From positions 1-5,745 of the forward strand of contig CALYRV010000095.1 of NCBI GenBank assembly GCA_945483525.1: 5,745 nucleotides of DNA, in the 5' to 3' direction. The first letter of the stretch is position 1, and each line of letters opens with the position of its first letter. Source of the DNA: an uncultured Verrucomicrobiota bacterium (lineage in GTDB: Bacteria > Verrucomicrobiota > Kiritimatiellia > RFP12 > UBA1067). Made by a program: the position numbers and the translations under genes. This document shows, piece after piece, positions 5,288 to 5,745 of this stretch. The notes under the pieces are model-generated. The model did no database searches. It saw nothing but the letters and a program-made list of their open reading frames with translations, and was not told the origin of the DNA.

Positions 5288-5745
5288 ATGAGAATAAAGC
5301 GAGATTTTTATCTTCAGAAGCTGATCGATTATCGCGACGATGATCGGGTGAAGGTAATCACCGGTATTCGCCGCTGCGGAAAGAGCTATCTGCTTTTTGA
5401 GTTGTTTGTGGACTGGTTGCATGAAGCCGGCATTACAGATGATCACATCATTGCGATTCAGCTGGATGATGATGACCATAAGGACGAACGGCGTCCCGAG
5501 GTCCTGTCGAAGTTCGTCAAGGATAGGTTGCCAAGGGATGGAAAATCGACTTATGTCCTGATCGACGAAATCCAGATGTGTCAGCCAGAAGACGACACCG
5601 ATTCGACGGAGACGACCTTTTATGACGTGCTTAATTCGCTGGTGAAGAAACGAGGTGTCAGCGTCTATGTCACTGGGTCGAATTCGCGGATGTTGTCGAA
5701 GGACGTTGCCACGAACTTTCGCGACCGCGGCGTTGAGATTCGCAT
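5288..5745 (+). CDS. AAA_14/DUF4143-type ATPase, N-terminal part (3' partial)
   Basis: The frame opens at ATG 5288 and runs off the window after 152 codons. Walker A is GIRRCGKS (residues 26-33), preceded by VKVIT; Walker B is YVLIDE (89-94) followed by IQ; the sensor-like motif is TGSNSRML (129-136), followed by FRDRG (144-148). This order and the GxRRxGKS form are typical of the AAA_14 ATPases that carry a DUF4143 C-terminal domain, usually about 400 residues. The DUF4143 part would lie beyond the window. An acidic insertion (EDDTDSTE, 101-108) sits after Walker B. The family is widespread, often present in many copies in anaerobe genomes, and its cellular role is poorly known. No strong Shine-Dalgarno precedes the start (GAAG at 5280-5283 at best). 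It has its own promoter and palindrome, so it is likely controlled apart from the operon upstream. Confidence 0.88.
   Translation, partial: MRIKRDFYLQKLIDYRDDDRVKVITGIRRCGKSYLLFELFVDWLHEAGITDDHIIAIQLDDDDHKDERRPEVLSKFVKDRLPRDGKSTYVLIDEIQMCQPEDDTDSTETTFYDVLNSLVKKRGVSVYVTGSNSRMLSKDVATNFRDRGVEIR

Noticed and set aside
5255..5479. Antisense open frame across the palindrome and the ATPase start
   Set aside because: No ribosome binding site or recognisable domain is seen, and it is covered by the ATPase with clear Walker A.

Overview
The window is a stretch of bacterial chromosome in which every supported gene lies on the plus strand. Base composition is moderately GC-rich. The gene mix is a REP-associated (IS200-like) transposase with a winged-helix tail, a duplicated alpha/beta-hydrolase, an O-antigen-ligase-like membrane protein, uncharacterised membrane proteins and an AAA_14/DUF4143-type ATPase. 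This would fit an anaerobic or gut/environmental member of the PVC group (Verrucomicrobiota, Kiritimatiellota or Lentisphaerota), but that is a low-confidence inference because the window contains no phylogenetic marker.

Layout. (1) 3-581: C-terminal part of a RAYT/Y1 transposase whose start lies outside the window, followed by a small palindrome (604-619) that may mark the element's end. (2) 612-2177: a protein built from two tandem alpha/beta-hydrolase units. The first unit has lost its N-terminus just where the transposase element ends, so the gene is probably a 5'-truncated remnant. (3) 2162-3478: an O-antigen ligase/Wzy-like polytopic membrane protein with an unusual soluble C-terminal domain, overlapping gene 2 by 16 bp. 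(4) 3479-3683: a 205-bp intergenic region with two hairpins and a sigma70-like promoter that appears to drive a leaderless mRNA. (5) 3684-4856 and 4853-5197: two uncharacterised membrane proteins coupled by an ATGA overlap. The first carries an in-frame 8-bp tandem repeat that could cause phase variation. (6) 5198-5287: a second promoter of nearly the same design and a 36-bp interrupted palindrome in the predicted 5' leader. (7) 5288 to the window end: the N-terminal half of an AAA_14/DUF4143-type ATPase, cut by the window edge.

Functionally there are three separable blocks: a mobile-element scar, a hydrolase plus polysaccharide-ligase-like pair probably acting at the cell envelope, and a membrane-protein operon followed by a separately controlled ATPase. 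I see no tRNA, rRNA, CRISPR array or recognisable defence system. The most interesting signals are the transposon-adjacent truncation of the duplicated hydrolase, the 8-bp coding repeat, the symmetric leader palindrome and the matching promoters.
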